A stretch of 64,000 nt of DNA from Haemonchus contortus (taxonomy: Eukaryota; Nematoda; Chromadorea; Rhabditida; Trichostrongylidae), in contig LS997564.1 in NCBI GenBank assembly GCA_000469685.2, positions 7,218,591 to 7,282,590 of the forward strand. The letters are read 5' to 3'. The translations under genes were made by a program, and so were the position numbers. Of the stretch, positions 59,267 through 64,000 are shown in pieces (position 1 is the stretch's first letter; every line of letters starts with the position of its first letter). The notes under the pieces were generated by a model. That model did no database searches and had not been told where the DNA came from. It saw only the letters and a program-made list of their open reading frames with translations.

Positions 59267-62200
59267 TGACTAAGCCAAACAAGAAAATCACAAGCCGCCT
59301 TACCTGGTGTCACAACAGTCTACTTCCAATCGTTATGCGACATAGCCTTGCTGCTAGCCATTTTACGGTGAGCTGCTTGTTTATCAGTTGTTTATTGATT
59401 CGTTTTTTATTTTTCTGACTACGTTTTCTTCGTTGTCAACTATTCATTCCGTTAAGATCGTTGACGAGTCATTGTTTTACATTGGATACTGGGGTCGTCA
59501 TCTGAAAAGCAGCCAATACCGCACATTGAAACCCTACCAGAAGGTTAGTTTTCTCTGTCCCTGAACTTTATACTTAAATGGTTACGGTAGGGACGAATGC
59601 ATTCTTCCAATGATTCTCTCGAAGTGTTTCAGAACGGTTGTTTGGAGCCATGCTTTTTTCATTTGTTCTCGTAGGTGTACCTTGGACGAGCGCCCCTCTC
59701 TGCTCACCACGCAATGATTCTTAGCTAGTTGTCTCGCTGCAAGCCATATCTAGTTGGTTGTGTTAGATAGTTACCCGCATAACAAGTCCACAGGCGGTTC
59801 AGGACCCTACGTTGCTCTATCGCTCGAAATTCTCCACACCAAATTTGGATTGTATTTTGTGGTATAGACATAGATAGTGGTATTTACTGTTTAGGTGAAT
59901 CACTATCCGGGAGCGTTTCACATTGGCCGAAAAGATCGTCTCTGGATGCATATCGAGAAGCAGCAACGTCGTTTTGGCGAGAAAGTCTATGGTATTATGC
60001 CGAAGACGTACCTGCTACCCAAAGATTACGACCAAATGCGAGACTACTTGGCTGCTTCGCCGGCCAATCACGTCATAGTTAAACCGGTATGTCCTTGTCC
60101 TCATTCAATATGAATCTCAAGCGAGGAGCAGCACTTTGAGGATAAGGGTACTCTAAAATGGGTGTGTAAGTAGGAAGCGTACCCGTGTGTCGGATAGGGT
60201 GGTCAGATCGGAAAGGAAACGAATCTCTGTAATGAGATCGGTCAGCGTCGATCACCTGGGTGGAAGCCAATGATTAGGAGCTGCTATGGAACAGGTCTCA
60301 TTATGCCTGCATTAAAGGGCAAGGGCAGGACCCTATGCCCAAAATAGTCCGTCTTGTTAGATCGCTCCCCATCATTCTAAATATCTCAAAGTGACTTCTC
60401 CACAGGAATTTTAGTTCAAGCTTTACAAACTGAATTATTTTGTTCGGAATTTGTCCTGGAATGGCAAGGTTCTTCCCTATTCTTTACCAGTTTCTTTTTC
60501 AGCCAGCCAGCGCTAGAGGTACGGGTATCAGCGTAACACGGAAAATCAAAGACATACCAGAAAAGACTCAACTTGTTGCTCAGCAGTAGGTTTTTCTCGG
60601 TCGTTCAGTAATATGTGCCATAAAGGTCGCCGTTTTATTGGAAGTAGCGTTGCTTGTGGGAAATATCGATTACATATTCAAGATTGTTTAGCTATGTGGA
60701 TCGACCGCTTACTATAAACGGAGCTAAATTCGATCTTCGCCTTTACGTGTATGTTCCATCATTAGAGCCATTACGTATCTACATCTATGAAGAAGGTCTG
60801 GTACGCTTCGCAAGTGTTCCGTGAGTATTAATCACTATTGTTTTCGACCATTCTCTTCATGTGAACTAATTTGGAATTCTTTGTAACCTTACTAGTTAGT
60901 CTGGGAATCGATAGTTATTTGGCACTGTTTTTGGTTTCGATCGGTAGTGGGCTCTTGTGAATACTGGGTTGTTATGAACAACTATTTATTACAGCCGTCA
61001 GGTTCTGGAAGTCTGGAGGGCTCCAATTTCTTCTGAAATGTTATCTACCACACCTTATGCCAACTTAACTATCACCAAAAATAAAATGGTTTTAAGTCCA
61101 GAAACAACTTTTTTCGAAATGATCGTTTGAATTTTTTTTTTTTTTACAAATTCGTGTTGAGAAGTATTTTGAAGTATCCTTCATGATTTCCAGGTATTCA
61201 CGATGTTTATCGACCCTGTCCAACAAGTACATGCACCTTACTAACTATAGCATTAATAAACTCGCTGAACAAAATGGTGTTGCTGATTCGCCGGTACCAA
61301 AGTGGCGACTGACTCAACTATGGGAGTATTTTGAGAACGAAGTCAGTTTGTCCTTTGTCCTCATTTACCGCTTTTATTGTAAAGTAAAAGAAGTAATTAC
61401 AGGGAATCGATTCGTCTGCTGTTCGTGAACAGATTGAAGATGTGATCATGAAGGCGTTTATCGCATGTGAGAAAGCTATACGCGAACATATGGTCCGTCA
61501 TATTCAGCACGGGTTTGTTCATTTTAAAATTTTCGTTTTTTTTTGTTTTTTTTTTTTTTGTTTTTCGAATGTGTTTTCCCGACTACCAGCGGAATTGGAC
61601 TTTCGTTGAGGTGCTCCCTTGAACTATAATCTGGGCGATTCTCTTTGACCATCATGTACAGCTGTTCACTGAACCTTTTGATGATCATATTGAATCTCTA
61701 GTCAGTCTAGACGGCTTTGTCGGCCTCCAGGAATGTTTTTTAGCACCAACCAACCTTTGTCAAAGTTTGGGTGAGAATAGTAGCGTGCGCAAAGCACTGT
61801 GGACAGCTGGATCTATACGGTTTTTACCTTTTATTTAATTTACTTTGTTATTTATTGACTACTTTTTTTGTTTGTCATTGCTTTATTTTGTTCAGATTCG
61901 TTTGCCATGAACTGTTTGGTGTGGACATTCTGCTAGACGAAGATCTTAGGCCATGGCTTTTGGAGGTGAGCTTATCAAGACATTACCCTTCTTTTCAAGC
62001 CTCTGGATTTCCATAGCCGATTTACAGACCACTCTAGTAAATAGTTGCTGGTAAACTATTAGTTAATTTTTAATAATTATTATTTGATGTCCATTATTTC
62101 AGGTCAACATCTCTCCTTCTTTGCACTCCGGTACGGCTCTCGACGTTTCCGTCAAAGCGCCATTGGCCAAAGATGTTCTCAACATGGCTGGAATAAACGT

Positions 62201-63315
62201 TCCACCTTGGTACTTTTTAAATTAATTCGTTTTTTTTTTTTGTGGTAATTCTGGTAATTCTGAAATTGCACCCAGCTGGAAGCTTAATACGGCGAAACAT
62301 TTTGTACTGAGGGGTTGTTGGTCCTCTCACGAATGTGGTTTCAGTATGGAAAATCTGGCAACAGCTGATTACAGTACCAAACCGCGGAATTGGCCTAAAG
62401 AGGAAGAGCATACGCAGGTGACCGTCTTTTACATAATTTTGTCAATAGGTTGATTTTTCTGCTTCTTCATTTACCATTAGTCTTTGTTATTATTTATCTT
62501 TTAATTTTCATTACTTCTTGTGTTACTTTCTTTTACACTTCGTTATTATCATTTTTACCACTATCTAACATCTTCTACCATAGCGGCCTTCTCTATTTAT
62601 TCCAAGGTTTCCAACAATAATTTAATTCAGAAAGAATCTGCTTGGACTGCGGCATTTTTGGATGAAGGTCGATTGAATCGTCGAATTTTGAAGAGATTTA
62701 CTCGAGAAGATCTCCGTATACTGGTTGAGTTTGAAGGTATGTAGTTTGTTAATCAAAGAAATTTCTTATTCTTGGAAAATGATCTTTGACGGTTTATTTC
62801 TTGCAGATGAATACACCAGGCGGGGCAATTTCCGTTTGATCTTTCCCACAGCTGATACCGCCTACATGCAAAGGTATGTGCAGTTGTGTAGTCATGTCTC
62901 TTTCGTTCAACAGGGAGTGTAAAGTGAATCATTTCTGAATTTCATGATCCACTTCCATAAAGAGTTTGAAGGTATGTAGTTTGTTAATCATACTGGTTGA
63001 GTTTGAAGGTATGTATTGATTTTCATCTGGCTCTGGTCTGCTATGACTTCATTTTACTTACTAAAGCTGCCCTTTGCAGCGAAAGAAATAGATAAGGGCC
63101 CTACGAGTGGTGGCAGCTCCCTTTTTCCATTTATAAATCTCTGTAGTGATAATATCTATTTCAGCTACTTTGTGCAACCAGTTTACGCAAACCTATTGCT
63201 CCAGCAGTGGCAAATCGACCAGGAGGCGCATGGTCGTGAAGTCGGTATAGCACGACTTGAGACGCTCTGCTGCCAACGAGTCATTCGACGTCTGGAAAGT
63301 GAGGACGAATGCTGA
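59267..63315 (+). CDS. ttll-4: Tubulin polyglutamylase, TTLL4 type, 5' end incomplete
   Basis: Tubulin tyrosine ligase-like ATP-grasp enzyme that adds glutamate side chains to tubulin, typically on axonemal and neuronal microtubules. Exons 59267-59367, 59457-59543, 59895-60086, 60503-60585, 60692-60820, 61194-61341, 61403-61512, 61896-61965, 62103-62209, 62345-62417, 62631-62736, 62807-62873 and 63165-63315 (stop) join in phase to about 474 residues. Hallmarks: [40 protein letters not shown] (ATP-binding loop), [52 protein letters not shown] followed by [12 protein letters not shown]-terminal extension follows ([25 protein letters not shown]). The first exon enters in phase 1 after TTTTTCAG. 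An in-frame ATG at 59224 is an alternative unspliced start, but family members have more sequence upstream, so an earlier exon is likely. Confidence 0.94.
62718..63015 (+). repeat. Tandem partial copies of a TTLL exon end and splice donor
   Basis: The exon-intron junction at 62718-62755 is copied twice inside a later intron (62874-63164): 62962-62990 repeats 62727-62755 exactly (29 bp), and 62990-63015 repeats 62718-62743 exactly (26 bp). Each copy carries GAAGGTATGT, an intact donor-like site. Confidence 0.9.
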
Positions 63316-64000
63316 TCAGGTCGTGCCGTGCACAGCAACATCCCGCTCAATCGTATCTCATAAATGGCTGCCAAAACACTGACATTTTCTGTGCCTTGCC
63401 CGTCTCAGTAGGGATCGTATTGTGATAGACCTCGATGTTTTAGCCTTTCTTATCTCTTCACTTTCAAAATGTCCTAGACGGTTTTATCGTACCGTCTGCA
63501 CTAAAGGGGAATCGTTATAGAGTGAAGAGTTTTCAGTCGCCCTTGAATTTAGGCATTTTAAGGATTGCTATGACCGGCTGACGTCTTGTACCAGTGTTAG
63601 TCACTACTTGTATATGATCTCTTACATTTTTCTTTGAATTCAAAAATTACTTTCCAATTGCCCACTCAGGAAAACCCTTTCATGAGAATTCCTACGTCCA
63701 TTTTTTTTGAATTTTTTATTTTTTAAAAATTGCCTAGGTATAGTTTCGATTATTTTTATCAGTGCTACGCATTTTCAGCTTTAGGCGTCTATGATATTTT
63801 GGCATCGAATAAGTTTTTTTTTATTTTTCGCTCAATTGACTGTACTTGTGATGGCGCCTTTGCTCGTGCCTCCATCCGCGGCTGCATTGTGTGATTTTTA
63901 TGGTTTTTCTTGTGTTGTTTTTCTAACCCGTACCTTGCAAAAGTGCTTCCACCAAAAAACGTGCTGTTCTTGTTTGCTTCAATTTGGAATTCATGTTCTC
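63316..64000. other. 3' flank of the TTLL gene
   Basis: No further gene seen. T-rich non-coding sequence with no canonical AATAAA close to the stop codon; the 3' UTR end cannot be placed. Confidence 0.6.

Noticed and set aside
1..64000. CRISPR arrays, bacterial operons, rRNA genes or viral genes
   Set aside because: No direct-repeat arrays, ribosomal RNA blocks or viral/polyprotein motifs were seen; the window is ordinary intron-rich nematode nuclear DNA.

Overview
This window looks like chromosomal DNA of a clade V (rhabditine or strongylid, hookworm-like) nematode. The basis is many short GT-AG introns with TTTCAG-type acceptors, genes whose closest relatives by memory are Caenorhabditis proteins, and many small foldback elements and tRNA-derived SINE-like repeats. 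I rebuilt exons by hand from splice signals, reading phase and family conservation. No database search was run.

Layout. Bases 1-4640 (minus) carry the VPS33A-type Sec1/Munc18 gene; its last ~65 codons lie off the left edge. It is divergently paired with a compact four-exon vitamin K epoxide reductase (VKOR) family gene at 5174-6400 (plus). The VKOR gene converges tail-to-tail on the TFIIH p34 (GTF2H3/Tfb4) gene at 6512-8420 (minus; 5' end unresolved). After ~3 kb of non-coding DNA with a MITE comes pcf-11, the cleavage/termination factor (11423-16329, minus; first exon unresolved). A ~3.7 kb non-coding stretch leads to the SMARCD/BAF60 subunit of SWI/SNF (20070-29578, plus, 15 exons, complete). 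A ~30 kb stretch follows (29579-59266) in which I recognise no gene. It holds foldbacks, two perfect 20-bp hairpins, a 238-bp palindrome, a microsatellite and several SINE-like copies. The window ends with a TTLL4-type tubulin polyglutamylase (59267-63315, plus; 5' exon unresolved).

The genes do not form one pathway. They are conserved housekeeping or nuclear genes: endolysosomal tethering and fusion (VPS33), ER redox chemistry (VKOR), transcription and repair (TFIIH p34), mRNA 3' end formation (PCF11), chromatin remodelling (SMARCD) and tubulin modification (TTLL4). From memory, gtf-2H3, ham-3/swsn-2.1 and ttll-4 are neighbours on C. elegans chromosome III (ZK1128.4, .5, .6), and pcf-11 and vps-33.1 are on the same chromosome. 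The window would then be an expanded, partly shuffled syntenic block.

I found no clear new multi-gene system. The most interesting items are the nematode VKOR with a complete active site, the expanded intergenic region with its perfect hairpins, the tRNA-derived SINE family, and a tandem duplication of an exon end with its splice donor inside a ttll-4 intron.
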